A stretch of DNA of 64,000 nucleotides from Tetramitus jugosus (GCA_937625935.1 OW569356.1:62001-126000), one strand, 5' to 3'. Positions 49,642-59,321 are shown, counted from the first letter of the stretch. The notes: generated by a model not told the origin, from the sequence alone. Program-made: numbers and translations.

Positions 49642-52549
49642 ATGATGAATGCCAATGGTGAGGATCCTCACTCGTTGATAACACCCACCAACAACCATCA
49701 TCATCACAATGGCCAGGGCGGCAGCAACTCCAAAAATAGAAGTATTTTTGTAAACAAGAGCAAAGTTCATGCCTATCAGGTGAGAGCTCTACTGTACAAG
49801 CAATTGACTCTTCAATTGAGACAAAAGAAGACGGTTGCTTGTCAAGTCATCTTTCCCATTGTTATGCTATTGTGCATCTTTTTGTTCAATGTGATTATGA
49901 AGAAGGCGATTGGTCGGTTCCCTAAACCACCGCCCACACCTGTTGTTTCACCGTCCATGGATGTCGCTCGGGTATTTGAGTTTATTCAAGGGCGACTTTC
50001 GCCATTGTCGCCTGAGGAAACTCCGTTCTTTCCATTCAGGTTCATGTACACAAAGAGTAATCCAAATACAGTGCAGGAGCAGTTGGGTGTATTGGGGCCC
50101 AATGGTCAAAAAGAGGGATTCTTTGGATTCATGGATCAAACCGATGCCAATGATACTCTGGGCTCAATTGGTGTCAGTAAGATACCTTATGCCGTTTACA
50201 TGAAAAATGCGAGTGACATGGACAACTTGGTGTACAATAGTCAAAAGTCAAGAGGTAGTATGGACGGTTATTATGGATCATTGGAGTTTACTTCGTTGAT
50301 CACATCTGCCAAGAATGACTCATCAAACGACAAGAATAATCAGAAGGATATTGGTATTCAGTACACTGTACAGTCCGTCTCAGATTGCTCCCTGTTTACT
50401 GCATTTGAAAGCAGAATGTTCTCTGGCTTGTGTAATTATGGATTCACTGCATCCCTGATGAACATGGTGAACAATGCTTTTGTCGAGAGTGTTCTAGGTA
50501 ATTTGGCCTTCAAAATTAACACTGCTATTCAAAAGATGCCATACATTAACAATTTGGATATTTCTGCTCTCATGTTTGACAACTCGGCTCAAATCATTCA
50601 CTTGGTTCTCTTGTTCCCATTGCCCATGTTTATCTATACATTGTTGTTGGAGAAAACAACAAGAATCCGTGAGATGATGAAGTTGAATGGTATGCGTATG
50701 AAGTACTATTGGATTACCTATTTGGCATTCAATGCGACCATCTACTTCTTGTTCACATGTGCTCTGTGTTACATTTGTAGTTTGGCGTTTGGCTTCAAAT
50801 GGGCCTACTCAAAGTATGTCTCTCTTTCGTTTGTGTTTACCTTTGTACAAATCTTTCTGTCGTGTGTATGTGCTGTACTGTACAATGACAACTTGACTCA
50901 CTCTTTCCATTCTTAGTCCACTTGCCGTCATCATTTTCTTTGTCGCATGTTGTGCCAACATTATGGGAATGGCCATCTTTTTATCCTCAATTTTGAATAG
51001 TGTCCTCGTAGGCATTATTCTTGGATATCTAGGTGCCTTGTTCTTCCCATCCATCACCAATCTTGTGGAGACATACATTATTTCAAAGTCTGGCAACCAA
51101 TTCCTGTTCCTGCTATTAATTCCACCATTTGCCACAGAGCATGCATTGACCAGCGGATTTGTCAATCCATGCAAGAACTTCCAATGCCCTACCTTTAAGG
51201 TGTTTACCTCATGGAATCCTTACGTTGCTGGCGTTGTGTTCATGTTTTTGAACGGAATTCTGTATAGCGCTCTTGGATTGTACTTGGATGCCATTATGCC
51301 GAGAGAGTGGGGTATTACCAAGCATCCACTCTTCTTTTTGAGTCCTCTCAAGACCTTGTTCCTCAAGCTCTTCAAATCAAAGCGCTCTCATTATGAGAAT
51401 TCAAATGAAACAATATCCCTATTGAGCAAAGAGAGTGATATTGAAGAAGGTGTCGAGACTGCTGAAGGAGGGCAGGATGCTGATGTTGAGAAGGAAAGAG
51501 AAAAGGTACACCGTGTGGTTTCAGCACTCAAGAATGAGTCACTTGAGCACGTCCCACCTATTGTCATTGAAAATTTGAACAAGTTTTATGGGTCGTTCCA
51601 GGCTGTGAAAGATGTATCCCTGATGATTGAATCTGGGACATGTTTTGGTCTCCTGGGTCCGAACGGTGCTGGCAAGACTACAACATGTAATATGTTGTGT
51701 GGTCTAGCAAAGCCTTCCAAGGGCACAGCATACATCAATGGATTCGATATTAGAAGTGAAATGGATATGGTTCAAAGGTCAATGGGTCTCGCCCCTCAGT
51801 ATGAAGTCATATATGATGACTTGACTGTTGAGGAGCACTTGCTGTTCTATGCTAGATTGAAGGGAGTACCAAAGCGTGAAGAGCGAGCTCATGTTGAGAG
51901 TATTATGGAATCTGTTGGATTGCACTTGCCAGAACATCGTGTCAAAACTGCCCAGCAGTTGAGCGGTGGCATGAGAAGACGTCTCTCTCTAGCAATGGCG
52001 CTCTGCGGTGATCCAGTCATGATTTTATGTGATGAGCCAACAACTGGTTTAGATCCAACATCCCGTCGTCAAGTTTGGTCTATTATCCAAAAACAAAAGG
52101 AACAAGGAAGATGTATCATTCTCACGACTCATTCACTTGACGAGGCTGATGTGTTGTGTGATCGAATTGGTATCGTGAAGACTCAGCTCATGTGTATTGG
52201 ATCATCGTTCCACCTAAAGAGCAAGTATGGCCAGAGTTACCGTTTGACGATGAATTATCACTTCTCTCAGAGCAGACCAGCTGCCGAAAGCGCAAAGATG
52301 ATTGAGGATTTTGTCAAGACAAATATTTGCCCAACGATGACATCTTCATCTCAATATGCAGGCAATTTGGTTCTCGAATTGCCAAAAGCTGACATCCTCG
52401 TTGATATATCAAGACTCTTCAATCTGATTGAGGATTACAAGGCAGAAACGAGAGATTTGGTAGAGGAATACAATTTCTCACAAACAACATTGGAGGATGT
52501 ATTCATGGCTATTACTGCAACAGGTGACGAAGCAAACAAATTTACATAA
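49642..52549 (+). CDS. ABCA-type half transporter, two exons
   Basis: Exon 1 is 49642-50813 and exon 2 is 50917-52549, giving 934 residues. The 103-nt intron uses GTATGT at 50814 and CATTCTTAG; the split codon restores the frame. A second GTATGT at 50866 gives the wrong phase. One TM helix near the N terminus precedes a large extracytosolic loop, followed by about six TM helices. The single nucleotide-binding domain has Walker A GPNGAGKTT near residue 638, signature LSGGMRRRLSLA near 738 and Walker B ILCDEP near 758. The ending AETRDLVEEYNFSQTTLEDVF is typical of ABCA. The family moves lipids; half-size forms are common in plants and protists. Confidence 0.92.
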
Positions 52550-52720
52550 ACCAATTCTTTCAACGGAAGAATAGCTCCAACAATTGTAAAACCTCCGGTC
52601 ATCAACCTGTCAAAGAATGAAGGACCACGTGGCGCGTAGACTCGTAGTCGACCTACCTCTTTTCTTTCTTGCTGCGACCAAGAAGCGAACAACAACCAAC
52701 AACCACAAGAAAACCAATTC

Positions 52721-53418
52721 ATGTCTTCCCATCAGCTGATCTCACAGGCTGATCTGCCAAAATGGAAAATTGTGCGTTATGGAGGTGTATTTCGACTTCA
52801 CAAGAGAGCTATGCACTCGGGTATTGTTATCGACAACCAGACTCTCCTGTTCTGGGGTGGTGTCTCTCCTGAGATGAATGTCCGTTCTAGAATAGTTGAG
52901 AGACATAGAGGAGAGCTCATTATGTTCGACACTCAAGGAAACTGGGCCATAGCTCCCGAAACTTTTGGAGACATTCCACGCCCAGGATATCGCAACGGAC
53001 ACAGGCTCGTGTTAGACAATGAATCAAAGTTTGCCTATCTGATTGGTGGAACGCCTAATGATGGAAATTTTCAACTCGATGTACATGAACTCGTCTGGAA
53101 AAAGCTGAAGGATTCCGAAGGCCTCCATAGAATTCATCCTGCTGTTGCCTCGGTTCCAGGGTTCATTTACATTTTCGGGGGAAAGAAGGCTGACGGGAGA
53201 TCCACAACTGGGCTATCGGATTTATTTCGATTAAATACAACTACTCTAATCACTGAGAGGGTTGAATGCAAAGGAGCGAAGCCACCCGGCAGAAGTAGTG
53301 CATGTATGGAGTCTGTGAAAGGTCGATTTCTGATTTTGTTTGGAGGAGATCGTTCTTGCTTTCTTACCCACTTCCGCTGTTTTGATCCCGTATTAAAAAA
53401 CGCAAAAATGATATTTCT
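52721..53418 (+). pseudogene. Kelch-repeat protein gene, cut by retroelement insertion
   Basis: ATG at 52721 and an open frame of about 232 codons up to the insertion site. Four kelch blades are visible by their Gly-Gly turns (LLFWGGVSP, FAYLIGGTPNDG, FIYIFGGKKADG, FLILFGGD); a complete propeller needs five to seven. At 53403-53418 the target duplication of element B begins, and the frame continues another 61 codons through antisense retroelement DNA to a stop at 53602, which is not kelch sequence. The original downstream frame would resume at the third target copy (55332) and stop within the tRNA gene, so the gene may already have been shortened. Kelch proteins bind partners through the propeller. 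Confidence 0.75.
53403..53418 (+). repeat. Target-site copy 1 of 3 (elements B and C)
   Basis: CAAAAATGATATTTCT, followed by the T run of element B. The same sequence occurs at 55332-55347, and a 14-bp version at 54492-54505. Confidence 0.88.
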
Positions 53419-54491
53419 TTTTTTTTTTTGTTCCATACAACCAAGTATGCGCAAGCACACGATTGCTCATTTATTGACTTGTTTTGTGAGTGACGACCCG
53501 TCATTCACTCGTCTTCTCTTGTTGTCCCCGACGGTGCACCTACAGGTTGGAAGAATCACTCTGGTGAGTGTTTTGGTTGATGCTCTTCATCAAAGAGCGT
53601 AACCTTGTAGTAGGACCGTCGATGGACACAGAGCCATCTGTTGTTTTTTTCTTGTCTTGGGCCTTGTTGCTCCTCAGATCACCCAGTGTGATCCTAGCAC
53701 TCCTTTTCTTGTTGTCATTGAGTTGTGGACTCTGAATCTCCTTTTCGGAGTCATCATCCACATCCACAATGACTGGTTCGTCCTCAGTCAAACCATACCT
53801 TTTGCGTGCACTGGCTAGTGCCAATGCAGAAATTTCCTTCTTCACTCTGGCAAACACTGGAGAAGTGGCATTCACTTGCTCCAGGATTTGCCGATTTTCA
53901 GCGCTGAGCTGTACAACAGGCACTGTTGGCAGTGGTGTTGTACTCCTTTGTTCTTCTGCCTCCATTAGATCAGAAGCAGTTCTTTGCGCAACTTCCAGCT
54001 CCAGTATTGGGACCGGTTTGTTGCTCTCTTGACCCTTTGTCTTTGTCAATTCCTTGGTGAGTTCTGTGACCTGTCGACGCAGTGCGTCAACCACCGTCAG
54101 CAGCTCCTCGTACATCTTCGTCAACCTCTTGTTGACAGCCTTGAGAGGATCATGTGGTCTCTCGACGTATCGAGTGACCATAGCCTTTACCTTGTTCTCC
54201 CCGCTGAGCACTGCTTGTGCATAGGTTTCATCACCCATGACCACGGAAGCAGTGTCACGCTTCTTGAGCACACTGGCAACCTTCTCAGGTCCCAGTAGCT
54301 TCTTGATGTCGTCCACTGACATGTTCTTCATGCCATGGACGACCACCTTTCTTGTGCAATCAACACTGCGCTTGGGTGCAGCAGTGCTGTTGCCAATCCT
54401 CCTCTCTCCACACTGCATAACGGCTGTTGCCGTATTCCTTCACCAAATTTGTTGAATCACCAGACATGTGATTCCGTTTTTTCTGCGTTTT
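53419..54491 (-). mobile_element. LINE-like retroelement B, internally deleted ORF1-only copy
   Basis: About 1073 bp, nearly identical to element A along its whole length, including the same 5' end (ACGCAGAAAAAACGG region) and the same GTTGTATGGAAC-poly(A) 3' end. Relative to A it lacks about 221 bp (43636-43856 in A) with a one-base junction overlap, plus two short deletions near the 3' end. It is bounded by target copies 1 and 2. The poly(A) run is about 12 nt. The 5' end points to the tRNA-Glu side. Confidence 0.87.
53540..54467 (-). pseudogene. ORF1 of element B, frameshifted by internal deletion
   Basis: The start codon matching element A's ORF1 is at 54467, but the 221-bp deletion removes most of the first RRM-like module and shifts the frame. 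Downstream the frame of A is preserved from about 54415 to the stop at 53540 (292 codons from an internal ATG, including the second RRM-like module, the coiled coil and the tail), with only a handful of amino-acid changes from A. It may still make a truncated protein, but the full one is lost. Confidence 0.7.
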
Positions 54492-54505
54492 CAAAAATGA
54501 TATTT
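54492..54505 (+). repeat. Target-site copy 2 of 3, between elements B and C
   Basis: CAAAAATGATATTT followed by 20 or more T. It lacks the terminal CT of the other two copies, as expected if element C nicked two bases earlier. Confidence 0.85.
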
Positions 54506-55331
54506 TTTTTTTTTTTTTTTTTTTTTCCATACAACATTTGTTGCCACTTTATTCTATACACCACAGTGAGACATGATTCCGCTCAGCACCGTTAGGTGAT
54601 GAGCAGTGTTTCATCTCTCTTCACAACAGAATTGATATACACCTTGTATAGTGCCTTGATGCAGGCACGTTTGGTTGAGTCGACGACTCCCTTAATCCTT
54701 TTCTCTGCCTCCCTCTTCTTGCATCCTTTAAGCTTCAGTTCCTCCAGAAGTTCCCCCCTAAAGTCTTCCTCTTTACCCATCAGACCTTCCAGAAGTCCCT
54801 CGGCAGATCTTTTGACGTTTCGTGGTTGGATCTCCCCTCCCACAAACAGTGCATCGTCGAACCATAGAACCAACTTGGCAGTGTCTGGTGGTTTCATCCT
54901 TTTCAACTTGTCTTTTAGTTCCTCTGCCACTTTACTTCTTGCTGCTTTGGCATAATCACACTCAACCAGCAGATGAATGATGGTCTCGGGGCTTTTGCCA
55001 CAAAGAGAGCATGTAACATCACCTATGGCATTGTACAACTTCTGCATGACCACTTTCGTATGCAAGGTACCACTCCTGACCTGGTGGTAGAACCACAGCT
55101 CCTTCCTGTCCAATCCAAAAGGACATTTCAAGAAATAGTTCCACTCCACTGACTTCTGCAACTCCGAATCAAGCCACCATCCTCCATTCAATCCAATAAA
55201 TTCTGTCCTCTGTTTTACAAATGATTCCACTACTCCTTCTCGAATGTTGGGATTCTCGTTGACCACACCATTAGCTAGCACCTTGATTTCCGTCTTACTA
55301 GTTCTAGCGAGCAGCGACTCATTGCACGGCT
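54506..55331 (-). mobile_element. LINE-like retroelement C, 5'-truncated ORF2 fragment
   Basis: About 826 bp between target copies 2 and 3. Read on the minus strand it starts abruptly inside a coding frame and ends GTTGTATGGAA plus poly(A) (T run on the plus strand to 54526), the same 3' motif as elements A and B. The coding part is the C-terminal end of a reverse-transcriptase ORF2. It is therefore a truncated copy of a presumed autonomous partner of the ORF1-only elements. The long poly(A) run suggests it is the younger insertion here. Confidence 0.85.
54592..55331 (-). pseudogene. C-terminal fragment of LINE ORF2 with zinc-knuckle (zf-RVT-like)
   Basis: About 246 codons remain, open from the truncation point to a stop at 54592. 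WNYFLKCPFGLDRKELWFYHQVRSG, then TCSLCGKSPETIIHLLVEC, is the zf-RVT pattern (C-x2-C-x8-H-x4-C) found after the reverse transcriptase and connection regions of non-LTR elements. The tail is a Lys/Glu-rich helix. The endonuclease and catalytic YxDD regions are missing. Confidence 0.8.
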
Positions 55332-55347
55332 CAAAAATGATATTTCT
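55332..55347 (+). repeat. Target-site copy 3 of 3, tRNA-proximal
   Basis: CAAAAATGATATTTCT; its right end is 27 bp before the tRNA-Glu 5' end. Confidence 0.88.
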
Positions 55348-55374
55348 AAATTTAAAGGGTATCAATCAATATGA

Positions 55375-55470
55375 TCCCATATAGTCTAGCTGGTTAGGAT
55401 ATCCGGCTTTCACTTCCAAGCTGAAATGCAAAAGTCCCCGGAAGACCCGGGTTCGAGTCCCGGTATGGGA
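55375..55470 (+). tRNA. tRNA-Glu (UUC) with a 24-nt intron
   Basis: Acceptor TCCCATA pairs with TATGGGA. The D arm is GTCTAGCTGGTTAGGAT, and the T arm CGGGTTCGAGTCCCG contains the B box. The anticodon stem TCCGG/CCGGA closes a loop CTTTCAC with anticodon TTC. A 24-nt intron (55413-55436) sits one base 3' of the anticodon, the canonical position; its CTGAAA can pair with the anticodon region. The mature RNA is 72 nt before CCA, normal for Glu. A short T run (CCTTTTA) after the gene is a likely terminator. It lies 27 bp from a retroelement target copy. Confidence 0.96.
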
Positions 55471-55530
55471 GATCCTTTTAATTTCTTGTTTTTGGGGGTA
55501 AGATCAAGAACCCCACAAAAACGAATCAAC

Positions 55531-56296
55531 ATGACACCAGAACGATTGTGCCAAAGAAACATCGTATTATTTGGTGGCACAGGAGGAACAGGACACTATT
55601 TATTGCCTGACCTGTTGGACAGAGGATTTTCGGTGTAAGTTCTTCAAAAACATATATTGATGTTCACCATTTAATTCTTGTTCAATTTTGTAATCGTTTT
55701 TTTTTCTCCTTTACAGCACTGCTATTGTCCGTTATGTGAGTAAAATCCCGACAGAGCTCACCCAAAAATACCCTTCCCAGTTGACTGTCGTTCAAGCCAA
55801 TGTTCTGGAACCGAACAAGTACGAGTCGTACATTGCAAAGTGTGATGTGGTTGTTTCTTGTCTGGGGTTCGATAATCTGAAGGCCACAACTGTCTTGAGC
55901 ACAGGAATGAAACACATTGTGTCCTGTATGAAGAAACATGGAGTCAAAAGAATTTTGACAATTTCAAGTGCCGGATGCAACGCTTCTGATCCAAATTTGC
56001 CACTCTATTTCAAGTGGTTGATCCTCCCTTACATTCTCTACGAGACCCACGAGGAATTGAAACGAATGGATCAAGTGATATTGGATCAGGCTCAAGAAGA
56101 CGGTGAATCGCTGAGATTTACGATTGTGAGACCTCCTCGACTGCTCAACAAACCCTTGACTCAAGTGTATAGGGCAAGTGTAGATGGACTGCAATCTGGA
56201 GGCGCGTCTATCAATAAGAGTGACTTGGCCTATGCGATGGCAAATATGATTGAACTGGATCAATTTGAGAATTCGATTGTTTATGTATCAAACTAA
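55531..56296 (+). CDS. NmrA/NAD(P)-binding oxidoreductase (BLVRB-like), two exons
   Basis: Exon 1 is 55531-55634 and exon 2 is 55717-56296, giving 227 residues. The 82-nt intron has GTAAGT and TTTACAG; a split Val codon restores the frame. The atypical SDR fold is clear: VLFGGTGGTGHYLLPDLLDRGFSV is the dinucleotide-binding Gly-rich turn split by the intron, VVQANVLEPN, VVVSCLGF, ILTISSAG and FTIVRPPRLL follow the NAD(P)H-binding family. No catalytic YxxxK is obvious, as in biliverdin reductase B-like proteins. Substrate unknown; cytosolic. Confidence 0.85.
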
Positions 56297-56375
56297 GTTC
56301 GATTATAATTAATAACGAGTGAGTTCTTTTTAATTTCCACAAAGTATCATTCCAATATTCTATTTCAAAAATCGA

Positions 56376-58019
56376 TTATGAATGAGTTTGTGTTCCTTCT
56401 TGTTGATGATGCTCTATCATATTCAAAAAGACTCGAAGAATAACAGGGAAATGTCGAACGTTGGCCACGAATGAACTTGTACTTTGGAATAGGTTCATGT
56501 ATTCTGCTATCATCTCAGTGTTTTCCCTCGGGTCGAATCCCAACCGATCACGGTAGGACAACTCGGTAATTAGATGATCTTTCATAGTGCTTATGAAGGG
56601 ACCGATGATGCGTTGTGCATTAGCTTCCAAGTCCTCGCCATCTGTCTCCTCACCTCTCTCGTAGTCCATCAACTCATACAGCTCGCTCTTTATTATTAGT
56701 GCTGCATCATCGATGAATACATCCACAGAGTCTACATAATAACTACTTATATCTAGCAAGAGAATCTGACTCAGTCGACGGATACTAGTGATTCTAATTG
56801 TTACACTCTTCACTGTTGCTGGCAAGAGATAAAACACCTCATCTGATGATGCTATATCACTGAAAGAGCAATGTATCCTCTGTATGGTGGTATTGTTTGT
56901 AGAGTTAATGTACTCAGCTAGCTCGCAGTACTCGTTGGTTGAGTGACCCAGTAGGTTGATAGTGGACAAAGAGATATCTGTCAAGTATGGCGTATGTTCC
57001 AACAATTCTGACAATTCCATGTCATCCATCCAACTGAAACCTCCTAATACCTTTAACTTTGTCCATGGTACATATACATACTTCCATTGCTTCCTCAAGA
57101 TATTGTCATGTCCTAGTGTCACACATTTGAGATTCGGTAGAATTTGAGCAATCAACGGTAGCAATCCCTCTTTGGATTTTAAGGCGGTTTGAGCTGTCAG
57201 ACTAAGGACCGTGAGATTTGTTAAACATGATAGAATTGTTAAATCAGGTATCACTAGCTTTAGACTCAGCTTTCGGAGCGAGTTCGAATTGTTGAACAGA
57301 ATATCTTTGACTACCTCCGGTCTCTCTCTTGCCAGTTTCAGCTCTTCTAAATGACAATGACTTATGGATTCTAGTTTGATTCTCCTATTGAGCTTTAACG
57401 CTCTCAAGCAATGATTCTTCGTCACGACCTGAGTTGTAAATTCTCCAACGGGTTTAAGTCTCTTCGAAGAGTAAAGTTGGAACACTGTTAATGATTGAAT
57501 ATTGACATCAGATGGCAACTGATAATGCCACTTTCGAGATCTCGTGTTAATATCTAGATGAACAACTAACTCTTTCAGAGAAGGAAAATGGCTTCCTTTC
57601 AACAGCGAGAAGAGAAACTGTGGATAGCAATGGAGTTCCAAGCGTTGTAATCGAATGAAACTAGTCAATCCTACTGATTGATAGTGCAACAGCATCCCAG
57701 TGAAACGTAGTACATGAACATTCGGAGCAGAATGAATCAAGACTTGATCGGCATGTTCTTCTCCCTCAATCTCTAAATTTGTAAATCTCCTTTGTTCAAT
57801 AACCCCAAGAAAATTTGTTGACTCAAGATTGCAATGATGGATGACAGATTGGCTCAAACCGATTTGTTTCCATAAAGTAGTTCTCTGACACAAGTTGTAA
57901 TACCTTGAACAGACCAAAGACACGGAGTGGATTATCATCTGGTATGGTAGGAAGGTTAGGATGTATTCTTGAAGATCTTCGTACAGATCATTCAAACTCT
58001 GAGAATGAATCATAATCAT
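56376..58019 (-). CDS. F-box/LRR-like protein
   Basis: 547 residues from the ATG at 58019; the frame upstream starts with GTG. The N terminus has an F-box-like segment (LNDLYEDLQEYILTFLPYQMIIHSVSLVCSRYYNLCQ), then W-rich TTLWKQIGL. Irregular leucine-rich repeats follow from about residue 60 to 430 (RLQRLELHCYPQF, LRKLSLKLVIPDL, LTVLSLTAQ). The C terminus is helical. Such proteins usually act as substrate receptors of SCF ubiquitin ligases. The partner is unknown. No membrane segment. Confidence 0.75.
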   Translation of the reverse strand: MIMIHSQSLNDLYEDLQEYILTFLPYQMIIHSVSLVCSRYYNLCQRTTLWKQIGLSQSVIHHCNLESTNFLGVIEQRRFTNLEIEGEEHADQVLIHSAPNVHVLRFTGMLLHYQSVGLTSFIRLQRLELHCYPQFLFSLLKGSHFPSLKELVVHLDINTRSRKWHYQLPSDVNIQSLTVFQLYSSKRLKPVGEFTTQVVTKNHCLRALKLNRRIKLESISHCHLEELKLARERPEVVKDILFNNSNSLRKLSLKLVIPDLTILSCLTNLTVLSLTAQTALKSKEGLLPLIAQILPNLKCVTLGHDNILRKQWKYVYVPWTKLKVLGGFSWMDDMELSELLEHTPYLTDISLSTINLLGHSTNEYCELAEYINSTNNTTIQRIHCSFSDIASSDEVFYLLPATVKSVTIRITSIRRLSQILLLDISSYYVDSVDVFIDDAALIIKSELYELMDYERGEETDGEDLEANAQRIIGPFISTMKDHLITELSYRDRLGFDPRENTEMIAEYMNLFQSTSSFVANVRHFPVILRVFLNMIEHHQQEGTQTHS

Positions 58020-58082
58020 AATTGCTTTTCCATGGTTTGTGTGACCGAAAGATGGCACATTCTGTCAGAAAGAAATGAGCTT

Positions 58083-59216
58083 TTATGTTTTTGGTTTCGG
58101 CATCAAGTTGAATATTGGTTCAAACAAACCAGCAGGCAACACCTCTACGATCCTTGAGGCCCAATACGCAAAAACAGGGAACACAATCATTGCGTCATCC
58201 CTCTCCATACCAATTCTTATATTATGAGCCGCTTGTTCACTGGATATCATGAATGGTTTAGATCCAGGGAATACTTTAGCCATTCCAGTGTCAATCCATC
58301 CAGGCAAAGCAACTGAGACATAAACATTTAAGTACGAGGAAAAATACTTTCTCAAATAGCGAGCGTACTCTACCACAGCTCTCTTTGTAAGACCATAAAC
58401 ACTGATCATTGGTGCTTGAGAAACCAGAGAAGAAACAATGCAAATATGCAATGGTTGCTCTCCATCTCTATACCTCTCTATCTTTGACTCATCCAATCGC
58501 TCAACCAAAGGCAGAACAGTGTTTAACACACCGTTAAAGTTAATGTCTGATACTTGTCTGTTCATATCAGCCAAGGTTAGGTCAGGATTATTTTGCTTGA
58601 GTGTAAACTCTGTCACTCCAGCGTTAGCAAGCAACACATTGACACCATTAAACTTTTCCTCAAACGAATGAATAAAATCCCTCATTGCTGCCGCATCCCT
58701 GACATCAATAACACCCATCTGAACATCTTCCTGCTTCACGTTTTTATAGCTCTCAACTAATTCAGTTTTAGTTTGATTCAACCTCTCTTCACTCGTTCCA
58801 ATCAGTCCAAAGCACAATCTAGCATTTGGATAAGCTCTGGCAAACTCCAAAGCCAAAGCTCTGCCCAATCCGGCTGAAGCTCCTGTAATTACGATTGCAA
58901 TTTTCCCGGCTCGCGCGAGTGGCAGTTGTCGGTCTCGGCGCACCACGTATTCCAGGAGCGCGCCAAACAATTTGGCAAAAAAACTTGCGATCAATAGCAA
59001 AGGAGTGGCCATCATGGTCACCACAAATTCCACAAGACCAATCACGTAATTATTGTTTAGGCTCATGATCGTCCCCTCAAAAAAAATCTTCGTGTCTTTG
59101 TTTTTCAACCAAATGTTGGAATTGACCAAAGCTTCGTCCAATTGACACACCACAGCTTCGGTTGTTGATCTACGCGGACAATAATTTTGTATGTTCCTTT
59201 TGACAATTTCCTTCAT
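58083..59216 (-). CDS. Short-chain dehydrogenase, 3-ketosphinganine-reductase-like
   Basis: The ATG at 59216 gives 377 residues; ATGs at 59333 (overlapping the divergent neighbour's start) and 59066 (327 residues) are alternatives. A hydrophobic helix precedes the SDR fold. TGASAGLGRALALEFARAYP is the cofactor turn, VLLANAGV the NAG motif, ICIVSSLVSQAPMISVYGLTK the Ser-Tyr-Lys catalytic set, and VALPGWIDTGM the usual loop. The membrane helix, plus a C-terminal hydrophobic helix, fits ER-bound 3-ketodihydrosphingosine reductases of sphingolipid synthesis, but other membrane SDRs look similar. It is divergent from the MFS gene. Confidence 0.82.
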   Translation of the reverse strand: MKEIVKRNIQNYCPRRSTTEAVVCQLDEALVNSNIWLKNKDTKIFFEGTIMSLNNNYVIGLVEFVVTMMATPLLLIASFFAKLFGALLEYVVRRDRQLPLARAGKIAIVITGASAGLGRALALEFARAYPNARLCFGLIGTSEERLNQTKTELVESYKNVKQEDVQMGVIDVRDAAAMRDFIHSFEEKFNGVNVLLANAGVTEFTLKQNNPDLTLADMNRQVSDINFNGVLNTVLPLVERLDESKIERYRDGEQPLHICIVSSLVSQAPMISVYGLTKRAVVEYARYLRKYFSSYLNVYVSVALPGWIDTGMAKVFPGSKPFMISSEQAAHNIRIGMERDDAMIVFPVFAYWASRIVEVLPAGLFEPIFNLMPKPKT

Positions 59217-59321
59217 GCAGCAAAGAATAGAAAGCTCTCTCCACAACCAAACAAAAACACAACAACAACATCTGAGGGCTTGAAATAGCAGAGAGCAAAC
59301 AAATTTGACTGTCCTAATAAA

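Noticed and set aside
50866-50916. Second GTATGT donor in the ABCA gene
   Set aside because: Wrong phase with the only good acceptor, and it would add an extra hydrophobic segment not expected in ABCA.
53419-53602. C-terminal extension of the kelch frame
   Set aside because: It is antisense retroelement DNA that happens to be open; element A has the same sequence outside any kelch gene.
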